Assembly: GCF_003003355.1 (NCBI RefSeq)
Contig: NZ_PVTQ01000002.1
Span: 310,001 to 374,000, forward strand
DNA length: 64,000 bases
Direction: 5' to 3'
Source: Donghicola tyrosinivorans
GTDB lineage: Bacteria; Pseudomonadota; Alphaproteobacteria; Rhodobacterales; Rhodobacteraceae
Positions 12,859 to 22,140 of the stretch are shown one piece after another. Position 1 is the first letter of the stretch. Each line of letters starts with the position of its first letter. The position numbers and the translations under genes were made by a program. The notes below the pieces were generated by a model that was not told the DNA's origin, searched no databases, and saw nothing but the letters and a program-made list of their open reading frames with translations.

Positions 12859-13257
12859 ATGGCTGATATGGTCCAATTCGATCTGGTTTGCCCCGAGCGT
12901 TCTTTGGCGTCGGGTCTGGCTAGCGAAGTGCTGATCCCCGGCTCCGAGGGCGAACTGACCGCGGGTCCCGGCCACGAGCCGATGCTGACCACCCTCCGTC
13001 CCGGTTTTCTCCGGGCGGAGCTGGAAGGCGGCGCACAGGATTTCGTCGTAACCCACGGGTTCGTTGAAATCTCGGCGCAGTCGGTTTCGGTGATTGCCGA
13101 GCGTGCGTTCGCAGCGGCTGACGTTGCCCGTCCCGATCTGGAAGCGATCCTCGAAGAGGCACGTGACCGGATGGAACAGGCTGCCGAGGACGAAGAACGC
13201 CACGGTCTGGAACGCTTTGTTGCCGATCTGGTCCATCTGATCGACCGGATGGACTAA
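12859..13257 (+). CDS. atpC: F1F0 ATP synthase subunit epsilon
   Basis: 132 residues. Epsilon couples the central stalk to the ring and inhibits ATP hydrolysis. N-terminal beta sandwich: VQFDLVCPERSLASGLASEVLIPGSEGELTAGPGHEPMLTTLRPG. The C-terminal helical hairpin follows (residues of about 90-132). RBS AAGGAGG is ideal. A strong terminator follows, ending the operon; no F0 genes are present here. Confidence 0.97.
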   Translation: MADMVQFDLVCPERSLASGLASEVLIPGSEGELTAGPGHEPMLTTLRPGFLRAELEGGAQDFVVTHGFVEISAQSVSVIAERAFAAADVARPDLEAILEEARDRMEQAAEDEERHGLERFVADLVHLIDRMD

Positions 13258-13285
13258 GGTTCAGAACTGAATAACGAATTACGGA

Positions 13286-13315
13286 GGCCCGCTGATCAGA
13301 TGACAGCGGGCCTTT
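13286..13315 (+). terminator. intrinsic terminator of the atp operon
   Basis: Perfect 9-bp stem GGCCCGCTG / CAGCGGGCC with a 9-nt loop, then TTT and a T-rich tail, 28 nt past the atpC stop. Confidence 0.85.
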
Positions 13316-13377
13316 GTCGTATTATTGACGTAAAGAGGGTGTTCACCCTGCGATAAATTTCGGTAAGTCTGGCTTAC

Positions 13378-13728
13378 ATGAAGAGATTGAAGACATTTCA
13401 GATCGGCGTTGATTCTGGCGACGTCCCCATGTTCTCGGATTTTGAGGACGACGGACCCATGTGGCGTGGGGAAGGCCCCCGTGAATCCCGCAAGAAGATC
13501 GTCTTTTCCGAAGCCTTCCAAGAACCGCCATCAGTGCACGTAGGACTGTCCCTCTGGGACGTGGCCGAGGGGGCGAATGCGCGGATTGAAATTGTTGCTG
13601 AAGCTGTGACCGAGACCGGTTTCGATCTGGTGTTCCGCACGTGGGGAGACACCCGTGTGGCCCGTGCGCGGGCCGCGTGGCAGGCGATTGGCAGCTTGCC
13701 CCATGAGGACGACTGGCAGCTCTATTAA
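13378..13728 (+). CDS. H-type lectin domain protein
   Basis: 116 residues. The segment KKIVFSEAFQEPPSVHVGLSLWDV, followed by ARIEIVAEAVTETGFDLVFRTWGDTRVARARAAWQAIG, matches the H-type lectin domain (sugar binding, often trimeric). There is no signal peptide, so it appears cytoplasmic. It follows the atp terminator and converges on prs (21-nt gap). Its ligand and role are unknown; the domain call rests on the overall pattern, not on binding residues I can verify. Confidence 0.7.
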   Translation: MKRLKTFQIGVDSGDVPMFSDFEDDGPMWRGEGPRESRKKIVFSEAFQEPPSVHVGLSLWDVAEGANARIEIVAEAVTETGFDLVFRTWGDTRVARARAAWQAIGSLPHEDDWQLY

Positions 13729-13749
13729 AGCCGCCAGCCGCGTAATCTA

Positions 13750-14766
13750 TCAGCCCTTGCTGTAGAAGCCTTCGTAGATCGGGACCAGAGTCTCGGTCTC
13801 GAACAGCGACGATACCGAAGTGCCATTCCAGATGTTCAGGATACCCTGCGCGAAGACAGGCGCGGTGGGAACAACGCGGATGTTCGGGCAGTCCAGAATT
13901 GCTTGGGTGGGCTCGATGGTGTCGGTGATCACAAGGCTCTTCATGACCGAGTTGGTCACACGCTCGACCGCGGGGCCCGACATAACACCGTGTGTGATGT
14001 AGCTGTGAACTTCGGTCGCGCCTGCGTCCATTAGAACCTCGGCTGCTTTGCACAGAGTGCCAGCGGTGTCGCAAAGGTCGTCTACGATGATGCAGCGCTT
14101 GCCGGTCACGTCACCAATGACGGTCATCTCAGCCACTTCACCGGGCTTTTCGCGGCGCTTGTCCACGATTGCCAGCGGTGCGTTGATACGCTTTGCCAGT
14201 TCGCGGGCGCGGGCCACACCACCAACGTCGGGCGAAATGATCATTACGTCATCCATGTCGCCAAAGTGGTGCTGGATATCCAGCGCGAAGATCGGTGCGG
14301 CGTAGAGGTTGTCTACGGGAATGTCGAAGAAGCCCTGAATCTGCGCGGCGTGCAGGTCCATGGTCAGCACACGCTCGATCCCGGCGCGGGTCAGCATGTT
14401 GGCGACCAGCTTGGCGCTGATGGGGGTACGTGCTTTGGTGCGGCGGTCCTGACGGGCATAGCCGAAGTAGGGGATCACTGCGGTGATACGACCAGCCGAC
14501 GAGCGCTGCAGCGCGTCTGCCATGATCAGCAGTTCCATTAGGTGGTCGTTCGCCGGCTTCGAGGTCGACTGGATGATGAACATGTCCTCACCGCGGACGT
14601 TCTCGAAGACCTCAACGAAAATTTCGGCATCGTTAAAGCGTTCGACCCGTGCGTCGACCAAGCCGACATTCATTCCACGGTGCATCGACATCCGGCGGGC
14701 GATTGAATTTGCCAGCGGCTTATTGGAATTGCCGGTAATCAGTTTAGGTTCTGTGAGTGCGGGCAT
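13750..14766 (-). CDS. prs: ribose-phosphate pyrophosphokinase (PRPP synthase)
   Basis: 338 residues. Makes PRPP from ribose 5-phosphate and ATP for purine, pyrimidine, His and Trp synthesis. Seen: [26 protein letters not shown] flexible-loop region, [19 protein letters not shown], and the PRPP-binding loop [13 protein letters not shown]. The start at 14766 gives [19 protein letters not shown]; the longer reading upstream has no support. Monocistronic by spacing and divergent from the isomerase gene. Confidence 0.96.
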   Translation of the reverse strand: MPALTEPKLITGNSNKPLANSIARRMSMHRGMNVGLVDARVERFNDAEIFVEVFENVRGEDMFIIQSTSKPANDHLMELLIMADALQRSSAGRITAVIPYFGYARQDRRTKARTPISAKLVANMLTRAGIERVLTMDLHAAQIQGFFDIPVDNLYAAPIFALDIQHHFGDMDDVMIISPDVGGVARARELAKRINAPLAIVDKRREKPGEVAEMTVIGDVTGKRCIIVDDLCDTAGTLCKAAEVLMDAGATEVHSYITHGVMSGPAVERVTNSVMKSLVITDTIEPTQAILDCPNIRVVPTAPVFAQGILNIWNGTSVSSLFETETLVPIYEGFYSKG

Positions 14767-14867
14767 GGGGGGACGTCCTTGCGCGGGTTGTGACGGATTC
14801 GTGACGTGCGCACCGCTTAACACGGGCCTAACAGAAGGCCAAGAAATCGCTATGGGAGAGGCGGAAG

Positions 14868-15467
14868 ATGCCGCAGATAGACTACTTTTTCACAACCCTT
14901 TCACCCTATGCCTATCTGGCAGGACAACGTCTGGAGGAAATCGCCACCCGTCATGGGGCAGGGATCACTTACAAGCCGATGGATATCATGTCGCTGTTCC
15001 CGCGCACGGGCGGCACCAAGCCATCCGAGCGTCACCCCAGCCGCATGGACTATCGGGCGCAGGAGTTGCCCCGTCAGGCGAAAAAGGCGGGCATGGCGCT
15101 GAATTTGCGTCCTGCGTTCTGGCCCACCAATGCAGCCCCCTCCAGCTATGCGATTATCGCGGCGCAGAAAGCGGGCGGCGGCGATGTGGGGGCGCTGGTC
15201 CATGCGATCCTGCGTGCCACTTGGGCCGAAGAGAAAGACATCGCTGATGATGAGGTGATCCGCGCCGCGTTGAGCGAGGCGGGTTTTGATCCCAATCTGG
15301 CCAACAGCGGTCTGCTGGTCGGGGCCGAACAATACGCTGCCAATCTGGAAGAGGCGGTCGGGCTGGGGGTCTTCGGATCGCCCTTCTACATCGTGGACGG
15401 GACCGAGAAGTTCTGGGGTCAAGACCGGTTAGAGGATCTGGACCTGTTCCTGTCCGGAAAGCTTTGA
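14868..15467 (+). CDS. 2-hydroxychromene-2-carboxylate isomerase family (DsbA-like)
   Basis: 199 residues of the thioredoxin-fold kappa-GST/HCCA isomerase family. The N-terminus [23 protein letters not shown] carries the Ser of the SPY motif in place of the DsbA CxxC. The C-terminal [24 protein letters not shown] is the family hallmark. Glutathione-dependent isomerase is the usual annotation; the true substrate here is unknown. A strong bidirectional terminator follows. Confidence 0.85.
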   Translation: MPQIDYFFTTLSPYAYLAGQRLEEIATRHGAGITYKPMDIMSLFPRTGGTKPSERHPSRMDYRAQELPRQAKKAGMALNLRPAFWPTNAAPSSYAIIAAQKAGGGDVGALVHAILRATWAEEKDIADDEVIRAALSEAGFDPNLANSGLLVGAEQYAANLEEAVGLGVFGSPFYIVDGTEKFWGQDRLEDLDLFLSGKL

Positions 15468-15475
15468 AAACCAAA

Positions 15476-15499
15476 GGGGGCCGCGTTGGCCCCCTTTTT
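15476..15499. terminator. bidirectional terminator between isomerase and chemoreceptor genes
   Basis: Stem GGGGGCC / GGCCCCC, 5-nt loop, T5 on the plus strand; on the minus strand the tail is TTTGGTTTT. It separates two convergent genes. Confidence 0.85.
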
Positions 15500-15501
15500 C
15501 G

Positions 15502-17193
15502 TTAGTCTTCCAGATTGAAAGTAATCTTCTTTTGGTCTTTCGTCCCGCTTGGCGCAGGGGTGTCCCAATCTGGTGCTATATCACCCGAGGTGTTCGCCTT
15601 TGTTAGCGCGTCCAACGTCGCCTCATCCGCTTCAATTTGCAGTGGCTCCATCGGATCATTGGCACCCGCCATGATCACCACATCCGTATCCAGATTCAGC
15701 AGGAAGAACGACATGGACTCGGCCAGAGCCTGCGCCTGACTGGACAGCTCGGTCGCCGCTGAAGACATCTCTTCTGAGGCAGAGCTGTTTTCCTGCGTGA
15801 TCCGGTCCAGCGATTGCAACGATTCATTGATCTGGTTCGAACCGGTCGCCAACTCTCGCGAGGCGCTGCTGATCTGGGTGACCAGCGACGAGGTTTCCTC
15901 GATGTTGGGCAGCAGGCTTTGCAGACGCTCGCCCGCTGCCTTGGCCGAAGCCACAGTGTTGCCCGACAGGTTTGAAATCTCGGTTGCGGCCTTCTGGGTG
16001 TTTTCTGCCAGCTTACGGATTTCCGACGCAACCACCGCGAAGCCGCGACCATGCTCGCCCGCGCGGGCAGCCTCAACGGCGGCGTTCAGGGCCAGCAGGT
16101 CGGTTTGGCGGGCGATTTCCTGCACGATCATGATGCGATCCGCGATGGTCCGCATGGCGCCCAAAGCCTCGGATACGGCAGCGCCGGACTGGCTGGCCTC
16201 GGTGGCCGATTGCTTGGCGATGCCCTCAGTGGTCGAGGCGTTTTCCGAGGTGCTGGCGATGTTGGCGGACATCTGTTCAACCGCAGCCGAGACGCGCTCG
16301 GTCGAGACGGCCTGATCATTCGCACCGCTGGCCAGCGATTCAGAGGTCTTGGCCATCTGGTTCGATCCCGAGGCCACATAGCGGGCGGCTTCATTCACGC
16401 TAGTCACAACCTCGCGCAGACGCTCGATCATGCTGTTCTGGGCCCGCAGAAGGTCGCTGAATTCGTTGTTGCGGGTGATCTGTGTGGTCTCACGCAGGTC
16501 GCCTTCGGCAACGCGGCTTGCTTGCGCAATGGCTTTCTTCATGCCGCGTCCAATCGACAGGATGACAACCGTCGCAGAAATGATCCCTATCAGCAGCATT
16601 GCCGCAGTCAGCATGATAAGTTGTGTTCGAATCTTTGTGGTTTGCGCATGCAGTTTGGAGATAGCCAATTGTGATCGTTCGTTAGTGATCGAATGCACTT
16701 CGTCGGCAAGGGTCAGCAGGCGGTCGGTGATGTTTGCGGCGGCACCATGGAACATGCTGTTCGCAGAATCCCCTTTTCCAGCCAGTTCTAGCTTGATGAG
16801 GCTGCGGTTAATCTTCATCAGCTTGGTGTGTTCGACCAAAAGCTGTTCGACCTGCGCTTTGTTGTCCTCATCTTTCAGACGTCCGATGAACTCGGTTAAT
16901 TCTGCGGTTAACACGTCGCTGAGGGTAACGATCTTGTCTTGCAGCCGTTGCATGCGCTCAGGGTCCGGATAAGGCAGAGAGATCAGGATTTCTGCGACGG
17001 TTGTTCGCAGGGCCAGCTCGGTGGTGCCGATGCTATCGATCAATTGCAGGTCTTTCTGCTCCCGCTCAACAAACAGAGCGAAACGATCATCGAGCAGGGT
17101 GATCTTGTTGATTGCAACAAGCGTTGCGGTGGATGCCAGCGCGAAGATCGCCAGAAACGTAATCAGTAGTTGTGCCTTAATGGTGAAGCGCAT
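15502..17193 (-). CDS. methyl-accepting chemotaxis protein
   Basis: 563 residues. Membrane chemoreceptor signalling to CheA/CheW. TM1 is about residues 9-28, followed by a periplasmic helical sensor (about 35-175, four-helix-bundle type), TM2 about 181-204, HAMP, then the cytoplasmic domain with the hairpin tip [42 protein letters not shown]. The ATG at 17193 is preferred over one at 17211 because GGAAGG lies just upstream of it. No che genes are nearby, so this is an orphan receptor. Ligand unknown. Confidence 0.92.
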   Translation of the reverse strand: MRFTIKAQLLITFLAIFALASTATLVAINKITLLDDRFALFVEREQKDLQLIDSIGTTELALRTTVAEILISLPYPDPERMQRLQDKIVTLSDVLTAELTEFIGRLKDEDNKAQVEQLLVEHTKLMKINRSLIKLELAGKGDSANSMFHGAAANITDRLLTLADEVHSITNERSQLAISKLHAQTTKIRTQLIMLTAAMLLIGIISATVVILSIGRGMKKAIAQASRVAEGDLRETTQITRNNEFSDLLRAQNSMIERLREVVTSVNEAARYVASGSNQMAKTSESLASGANDQAVSTERVSAAVEQMSANIASTSENASTTEGIAKQSATEASQSGAAVSEALGAMRTIADRIMIVQEIARQTDLLALNAAVEAARAGEHGRGFAVVASEIRKLAENTQKAATEISNLSGNTVASAKAAGERLQSLLPNIEETSSLVTQISSASRELATGSNQINESLQSLDRITQENSSASEEMSSAATELSSQAQALAESMSFFLLNLDTDVVIMAGANDPMEPLQIEADEATLDALTKANTSGDIAPDWDTPAPSGTKDQKKITFNLED

Positions 17194-17399
17194 TTGGCCT
17201 TCCTTTTCCATGACCAGACAGAACGGTTGCGAAGCAGACGCTTCAACGAGACGTTCATCAGCTTATTATGGAAAAAGTTGTGTCGGTACGTCAGCCATCC
17301 GATTGCGCATCGTGTTAGCCGAAGTTGCCAAATGCCCATGGGCGTTTGGTGGTGCAACACTGCGTCGAAGGGACCGGCTTTGATACTTTCGGGGCGGAA

Positions 17400-18443
17400 T
17401 TATCCCATTCCGCGCAAGATTTCGGCGAAGGCATCGATCTGTTCATAGGGCAAGGACCAGTCGCAAACAAAGCGCGACAGCAGCATTTCGTTGCCATCAC
17501 CCTCAATGCTGCCCCAGTGATTCATCTTCACGCCCGAATCCATCAGACGCTTGATTTCGGAACGAGGCAGGGCGGGGAACAGCATGTTCGCCTCAGGCGC
17601 ATAGGGCCATTCGATGCGGGGATGCTGGCGTAGGATGTCGGCCAGATATTGGCCGCGGGCGTTCGCCTCGGCCCCCAGTTGCCGCCACAGGCCATCGCGG
17701 CAGAACCCTAGCATTTGGGCGGACAGGAACCGACTTTTTGAGAACAGCAGGCCAGCCCGCTTGCGGCGGGCAGCAAAGCCGCGGGCGTGGTCGGGGTTGA
17801 AGAACACCACCGCCTCGACCCCCATGCAGCCCGACTTGGTGCCACCAAAGGTCACCACATCGACGCCAGCCTTCCAAGACATCTCGGCGGCCGAGCAATC
17901 CAGCGCCGCGCAGGCATTGGCAAAGCGTGCGCCATCCAGATGCAGGGGCAGGTTATGGCGGTGGGTCACCTCAGCGATGCGGGTGATCTGGTCCAGGGTG
18001 TAAAGACGGCCCCGCTCGGTCACATTGGTGATGCTGACTGCGCCCGGTTGGGCACTGTGAACGCCGCCTTCGTTCAGAAATACAATCTCGCGCTCTAGCG
18101 CGTCAGGGTCCATCAGATCGCTATCACCGATCAGGGACAGCTTGGCCACGCCATAGAATTCGGGCGCGCCGCATTCGTCCTCGTGGATATGGGCCAAGGC
18201 GGTGCATAGCACGGACTGGTAGGGCATACACAGGGTCGAAAGCGCCAGCGCATTGCCAGAGGTGCCTGTGGGAACGAAAAAAACCTGCGCTTCGGGGGCC
18301 TCAAACACATCCCGCACGGCGGCGATGGCGACCTGAGTGACCTCGTCGTTGCCGTAGGGCAGAAGGTACCCGTTGTTCGCCTCTGTCAGCGCCTCCATCA
18401 CTTGGGGGTGGATGGGGCCGGTGTTGTCAGAGGCGAAATGCAT
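17400..18443 (-). CDS. ltaE: low-specificity L-threonine aldolase
   Basis: 347 residues. PLP-dependent fold-type I lyase cleaving L-threonine/allo-threonine to glycine and acetaldehyde. Seen: LHLDGARFANA (Asp binding the PLP pyridine N) and VTFGGTKSGCMGVEAV with the Schiff-base Lys. The start at 18443 gives MHFASDNTGPIHPQVMEAL and overlaps the ycgN stop as TGATG, so the two are translationally coupled. Last gene of the minus-strand unit running from maoC. Confidence 0.9.
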   Translation of the reverse strand: MHFASDNTGPIHPQVMEALTEANNGYLLPYGNDEVTQVAIAAVRDVFEAPEAQVFFVPTGTSGNALALSTLCMPYQSVLCTALAHIHEDECGAPEFYGVAKLSLIGDSDLMDPDALEREIVFLNEGGVHSAQPGAVSITNVTERGRLYTLDQITRIAEVTHRHNLPLHLDGARFANACAALDCSAAEMSWKAGVDVVTFGGTKSGCMGVEAVVFFNPDHARGFAARRKRAGLLFSKSRFLSAQMLGFCRDGLWRQLGAEANARGQYLADILRQHPRIEWPYAPEANMLFPALPRSEIKRLMDSGVKMNHWGSIEGDGNEMLLSRFVCDWSLPYEQIDAFAEILRGMG

Positions 18444-18913
18444 CAGATGGGTTCCTCGATAATATAATCTTCCCATTCGTCTTCATCGACTTCGAATTCG
18501 GGAATGGTCCAGCCTTGGACCGAAACACCGGCATCATGTACCGATTGCGCGGTCCCTGTCAGCAGGGGATGCCATTCGGGCAGAGGCTTGTTCTGCCAGA
18601 GTAGCCGGTAGGCGCAGGTCTCGGGCATCCAGTAGGCGTGCTGATCCAGCGTGTCGGGCTTCAGGACGATGCATTCAGGCACGAACTGGTGGCGGATCGG
18701 GTACTGGCTGCACCGGCAGGTCTGATCGTCCAGCAGACGGCAGGCCACGCGGGTCAGGGCAACCTCGCCGGTGTCGGGGTCTTCCAGCTTGTTCAGGCAG
18801 CATTTGCCGCAGCCGTCGCAGAGGGCTTCCCATTCCACATCGGTCAGCTTGTCCAGCGGGAAGCGTTCCCAGAACTTTGACCGGACCTTTTTACGCTCGA
18901 TCGGGTCCTTCAT
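18443..18913 (-). CDS. ycgN: YcgN family cysteine-cluster protein (UPF0260)
   Basis: 156 residues. Conserved cysteine-cluster protein of unknown function. The cluster CDGCGKCCLNKLED and later CRLLDDQTCRCSQYPIR are the hallmark, suggesting metal or Fe-S binding. It overlaps ribF upstream by ATGA and ltaE downstream by TGATG. That tight coupling with ribF (FAD synthesis) is notable, but I infer no function from it. Confidence 0.9.
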   Translation of the reverse strand: MKDPIERKKVRSKFWERFPLDKLTDVEWEALCDGCGKCCLNKLEDPDTGEVALTRVACRLLDDQTCRCSQYPIRHQFVPECIVLKPDTLDQHAYWMPETCAYRLLWQNKPLPEWHPLLTGTAQSVHDAGVSVQGWTIPEFEVDEDEWEDYIIEEPI

Positions 18914-19848
18914 AGGGCGGCCAAGATCGCGCGCGCCTGCGCGCTGTCCGCGTCCATCTGGGTGATCAGGGCGTCCAGCCCGTCGAACTTCAGTTCGGGG
19001 CGCAGGTAGTCCACCAGACCGATCGACAGATGGGTGCCGTAGAGATCGCCTTTGAAATCAAAGATGAAGGTCTCAAGGTTGGGCTTGTTCTCACCGAACA
19101 TGGGCCGCACCCCAAGCGAGGCGACCCCGTGGTAGTTGCCCTTGTGGGGGCCTTCCTTCACCTGAACCAGAACCGCATAGACGCCCAGTTTCGGCAGGTG
19201 CAGTCCGTCCACAGACATGTTGGCAGTAGGATAGCCCAGTTCGCGTCCGCGCTGTTCACCGCTGATGACGGGGCCATCAATGCGGTGCCAGTGTCCCAGC
19301 ATCTCGGCGGCGTGGCGGGGATTGCCATCGGCCAGCGCCTGACGGATCGCGGTCGAGGACACACGCCCCTGCGATCCCTGAACCATTTGCGAGATTGTCA
19401 CGCCAAACCCCATTTGTTCGCCAAAGCGCGCCAGATCATTCGCGTTGCCGCTGCGCCCTTTGCCAAAGTGGAAATCATCGCCCACCACCACATGGCGCAG
19501 GCCCAGACCCTCGGCGATCACCTCACGGGCAAAGGCTTCGGCGTCCAGCGCGGCCAGCACGCGGTTGAAGGGCAGCTCATACAGCAAATCAACGCCAAGC
19601 TTGTCCAGACGGTTCGCACGGCTTTCCGCGCTCATGAGGCGGAAGGGCGGGCCATCGGGGGCGAAAACCTGACGGGGGTGCGGCTCGAACGTCATGACGC
19701 CCAAGGGGGCGTTCAGAGCGGTGGCTGCATCGCGGGCAAGGCCGATGACGGCCTGATGCCCCAAGTGGACGCCATCGAAGTTCCCGATGGCGACGCTGGC
19801 CCCTTTATCGTTCGAGGCAACAAACTGATGATCGCGAATGATGCGCAT
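18910..19848 (-). CDS. ribF: bifunctional riboflavin kinase/FMN adenylyltransferase
   Basis: 312 residues. Converts riboflavin to FMN and then FAD. The N-terminal nucleotidyltransferase domain has AIGNFDGVHLGHQAVI (HxGH). The C-terminal flavokinase domain has GRELGYPTANM and GVYAVLVQV, NLETFIFDFKGDLYG. No FMN riboswitch-like structure is apparent in the 38 nt upstream, so expression probably comes from maoC or beyond. ATGA overlap with ycgN. Confidence 0.95.
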   Translation of the reverse strand: MRIIRDHQFVASNDKGASVAIGNFDGVHLGHQAVIGLARDAATALNAPLGVMTFEPHPRQVFAPDGPPFRLMSAESRANRLDKLGVDLLYELPFNRVLAALDAEAFAREVIAEGLGLRHVVVGDDFHFGKGRSGNANDLARFGEQMGFGVTISQMVQGSQGRVSSTAIRQALADGNPRHAAEMLGHWHRIDGPVISGEQRGRELGYPTANMSVDGLHLPKLGVYAVLVQVKEGPHKGNYHGVASLGVRPMFGENKPNLETFIFDFKGDLYGTHLSIGLVDYLRPELKFDGLDALITQMDADSAQARAILAAL

Positions 19849-19886
19849 GAAGGGCAGTTAGCCTTCCTGATGCGCCTACGCAAGGC

Positions 19887-20330
19887 TCAGTCGAATTTGC
19901 GGCTGGGTGCCAGCACTTTTGCTTCGCCTTTCAGCACCGGTTTGCCGTCGATTTCACAGACGCAATCCAGAGTGACGCGGCGCTTGGCGTGGTCGATGTC
20001 GATCACGGTGACCTTGGCCAGCACCATGTCACCGGGACGCACGGGGGCCAGGAATTTCAGGGTCTGACCCATGTAAACGGTGCCATGGCCGGGCAGCTGT
20101 TCGCCAATCACAGCCGAGATTAGACCGGCTGTCAGCATCCCGTGGGCAATACGGCCTTCGAAGATGGTGTCTTGCGCGTATTCGTCATCAAGGTGCACCG
20201 GATTGCGGTCTGTGGAGACCTCGGCGAACATCTCGATGTCGCGGTCGGTCACCACTTTGCGCAGATAGCGGGACATCCCCATTTCGATGTCTTCGATGCA
20301 GATTGTACCACGGGGCAGGTTATCCAACAT
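19887..20330 (-). CDS. MaoC-like dehydratase (hotdog fold)
   Basis: 147 residues. Likely enoyl-CoA hydratase-type enzyme of acyl-CoA metabolism. Seen: FAEVSTDRNPVHLDDEYA, the hydratase-2 motif with Asp/His, and AHGMLTAGLISAVIGEQLPG. The ATG at 20330 is chosen because GGAGGA stands 6-7 nt upstream; a longer frame upstream lacks a ribosome-binding site. Exact substrate unknown. It is 38 nt ahead of ribF on the same strand. Confidence 0.85.
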   Translation of the reverse strand: MLDNLPRGTICIEDIEMGMSRYLRKVVTDRDIEMFAEVSTDRNPVHLDDEYAQDTIFEGRIAHGMLTAGLISAVIGEQLPGHGTVYMGQTLKFLAPVRPGDMVLAKVTVIDIDHAKRRVTLDCVCEIDGKPVLKGEAKVLAPSRKFD

Positions 20331-20453
20331 TCGGGTCCTCCGATCCGAGTGCCAGAAAATGGAAGGGTAATTTTCCGGCACATGCAAAGCTTACTTGGGT
20401 AACTTTATTACTTTGCAGATGCAGAAAATCAAGGGGAGATTTGCAATCCCACT

Positions 20454-21329
20454 CTACCGAAGGTAGCCAATCGCGTAGGTCGGATTGGATTTTTCCTCAT
20501 CAAGATAAGAGGTTAGGGCATCGGCGTCCGGCTGATGCGACGTTTTGGTAATATCCCGGGCCAGACCGCCGGTGATGAACAGCGAATCGATTCCTTCGCC
20601 CATCGCGCCAGCGATATCGGTAAGAATCCCGTCGCCTACCGCAAGAATATTGCTGTCGGGAATATCCTTCTCCATCGCGGCCATGCGGCGGCGGGCCAGA
20701 TCGTAGATCGGCGGATGGGGTTTGCCGAAGTAGAGGCTCTCGCCGCCAAGCTCGGTGTAGAATTTGGCCACTGCGCCCGCGCACCATTCGCGGGTCTCGC
20801 CACGGTCCACGACGATATCGGGGTTGGCGCACAGCAGCTTGAGGCCCATCTGTTTGGCCAGCATCAACTGCGGGCGCAGGTCTTCGATATCGGCCATCGG
20901 ATCGAAGGGGCCGGTGCAGACGATGCCCTCGGCGTCTTTCAGTTCGACGCGCTGGACGTCCACGGGATTTTCGATGACCTTTAGGGGCTCAAAGAAAGGT
21001 TCATCCCACTTGGTGCCAATGTGGTAGACTTTTTCTCCCACGGCGCCAGTGAACATGGCTGCGCGGGCGCTATCGCCGCTGGTGGCGATCACGTCCCAGC
21101 AATCCTCGGGCACTTCGAACTGTTCAAGCAGCTGTTTGTGCACGCCCGCGCGGGGGCGGGGGCTGTTGGTGACCAGCACCACGAACCCGCCTTGTGCGCG
21201 GTAGGCTTGCAGGGCCTTTGCCGCCTCGGGCAGGACTTTGATCCCGTCATGGACGCACCCCCAGAGGTCGCAAAACAGGGCGTCGTAGTTCGAGGAAATC
21301 TCGGCGAGGGACTGGACGATACGGGTCAT
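20454..21329 (-). CDS. HAD-superfamily hydrolase, TIGR01459 type
   Basis: 291 residues. Class IIA HAD phosphatase-like protein. The nucleophile loop reads DALFCDLWGCVHDGIKV (DxWG, second Asp replaced as in the TIGR01459 subgroup), motif II VTNSPRPRAG, motif IV ILAVGDGILTDIAGA. The start at 21329 matches the family N-terminus. A 21-bp sequence also found before tdk lies 41 nt upstream (21370-21390). Substrate unknown. Confidence 0.88.
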   Translation of the reverse strand: MTRIVQSLAEISSNYDALFCDLWGCVHDGIKVLPEAAKALQAYRAQGGFVVLVTNSPRPRAGVHKQLLEQFEVPEDCWDVIATSGDSARAAMFTGAVGEKVYHIGTKWDEPFFEPLKVIENPVDVQRVELKDAEGIVCTGPFDPMADIEDLRPQLMLAKQMGLKLLCANPDIVVDRGETREWCAGAVAKFYTELGGESLYFGKPHPPIYDLARRRMAAMEKDIPDSNILAVGDGILTDIAGAMGEGIDSLFITGGLARDITKTSHQPDADALTSYLDEEKSNPTYAIGYLR

Positions 21330-21369
21330 GAGCGGGCACCTTTTTGAGGGTCTGCATTGGGTATGGCTT

Positions 21370-21390
21370 GCGTATGGCAAACGTCATGAC
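21370..21390 (-). repeat. 21-bp leader repeat, copy 1 (upstream of the HAD gene)
   Basis: On the minus strand it begins GTCATGACG and ends GCCATACGC, identical over 21 bp to 42790-42810. It lies 41 nt before the HAD start. Read from its internal ATG (21387), the DNA encodes MTFAIRKPYPMQTLKKVP in a frame different from the HAD gene. See findings. Confidence 0.8.
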
Positions 21391-21424
21391 ACGGGTAGTC
21401 GGTTCCCTGCGGTCAGAAAAGACT

Positions 21425-21922
21425 TTAGTGCGTCGCCGAGGCACCTTTGACGCCGGTGTCGAGACGTCGCAACATCGCGTTTACGATCAATTTGTGCGCG
21501 GGGCCGACGGGCAGCATGTAAACCTTGCCGAAGAGATTGTGTGTCAGCACCGACGAGATCACGAAAAGCCGATCGTCATGCACCGCGATGCAGGTCATCA
21601 CATCTAGGTGCCGGTCGCGCTCGGTCAGGACAAGGCAATCGGGGGTGATGTCTTCGACCAAGAAGAAATCCAGATGATCGCCCGTGGCAACGGATGTTTG
21701 GCGGGCGCCGGTAAAGCCGCCGATCTTTTTCACGCCGAAAAGACCCGAAATCGCATCGCGGATTTTGAAGGCCAGCCGGATCAGCGGCAGGGGGCGGGAC
21801 ATGATCAGGTTCCATGCCTCAAGAGCGGTCATGGGATGGGGCAGCGGAGCAGAGCGAACGTCGAAGTAGTCCAGCTTTGCGGCTGGGGCGAGAAGCTGTG
21901 CATTCGGGGGAAGGGCGGTCAT
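21425..21922 (-). CDS. DUF2867 domain protein
   Basis: 165 residues, no signal peptide. Matches the DUF2867 pattern: YFDVRSAPLPHPMTALEAWNLIMSRP, GDHLDFFLVEDITPDCLVLTERDRHLDVM and the C-terminal FGKVYMLPVGPAHKLIVNAMLRRL. Function unknown; the fold may be a START-like lipid-binding type, but that is inference. It stands alone between the terminator at 22026 and the HAD leader. Confidence 0.8.
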   Translation of the reverse strand: MTALPPNAQLLAPAAKLDYFDVRSAPLPHPMTALEAWNLIMSRPLPLIRLAFKIRDAISGLFGVKKIGGFTGARQTSVATGDHLDFFLVEDITPDCLVLTERDRHLDVMTCIAVHDDRLFVISSVLTHNLFGKVYMLPVGPAHKLIVNAMLRRLDTGVKGASATH

Positions 21923-22020
21923 TGGGAAATCCTGTCAAACAATGACCGGACTTTAAGAGATGGGCCGCACGCAGCGGGATAGGACGCAGGGTCGCTGCTG
22001 ATCACAGTTTTGTGGCGCAT

Positions 22021-22055
22021 GAAAAAGGCAGACCCTTCCTGCGAAGGGTCTGCCT
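22021..22055 (-). terminator. intrinsic terminator after ppaC
   Basis: Perfect 12-bp stem AGGCAGACCCTT / AAGGGTCTGCCT with a 6-nt loop, followed on the minus strand by TTTTTC. Confidence 0.85.
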
Positions 22056-22057
22056 GA

Positions 22058-22126
22058 AACGATTTTCGCCGAAAATCGTTCGACGCGGGCCAGAGGCGGT
22101 GGACAGATTTTTCGCCGAAAAATCTG
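22058..22126. repeat. pair of related palindromes between ppaC and its terminator
   Basis: Two dyads with 11-bp perfect arms and a single central C: 22058-22080 (arm AACGATTTTCG) and 22104-22126 (arm CAGATTTTTCG). They share the core GATTTTCGCCGAAAATC (one extra T/A in the second) and their centres are 46 bp apart. Such short-loop palindromes look like an intergenic repeat family or operators rather than terminators. Confidence 0.7.
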
Positions 22127-22140
22127 CGCCCCTTGGCGGA

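Noticed and set aside
17330..17347. Hairpin AAATGCCC / GGGCGTTT after ltaE as a terminator
   Set aside because: The loop is only 2 nt and the T run is three bases; too weak to call.
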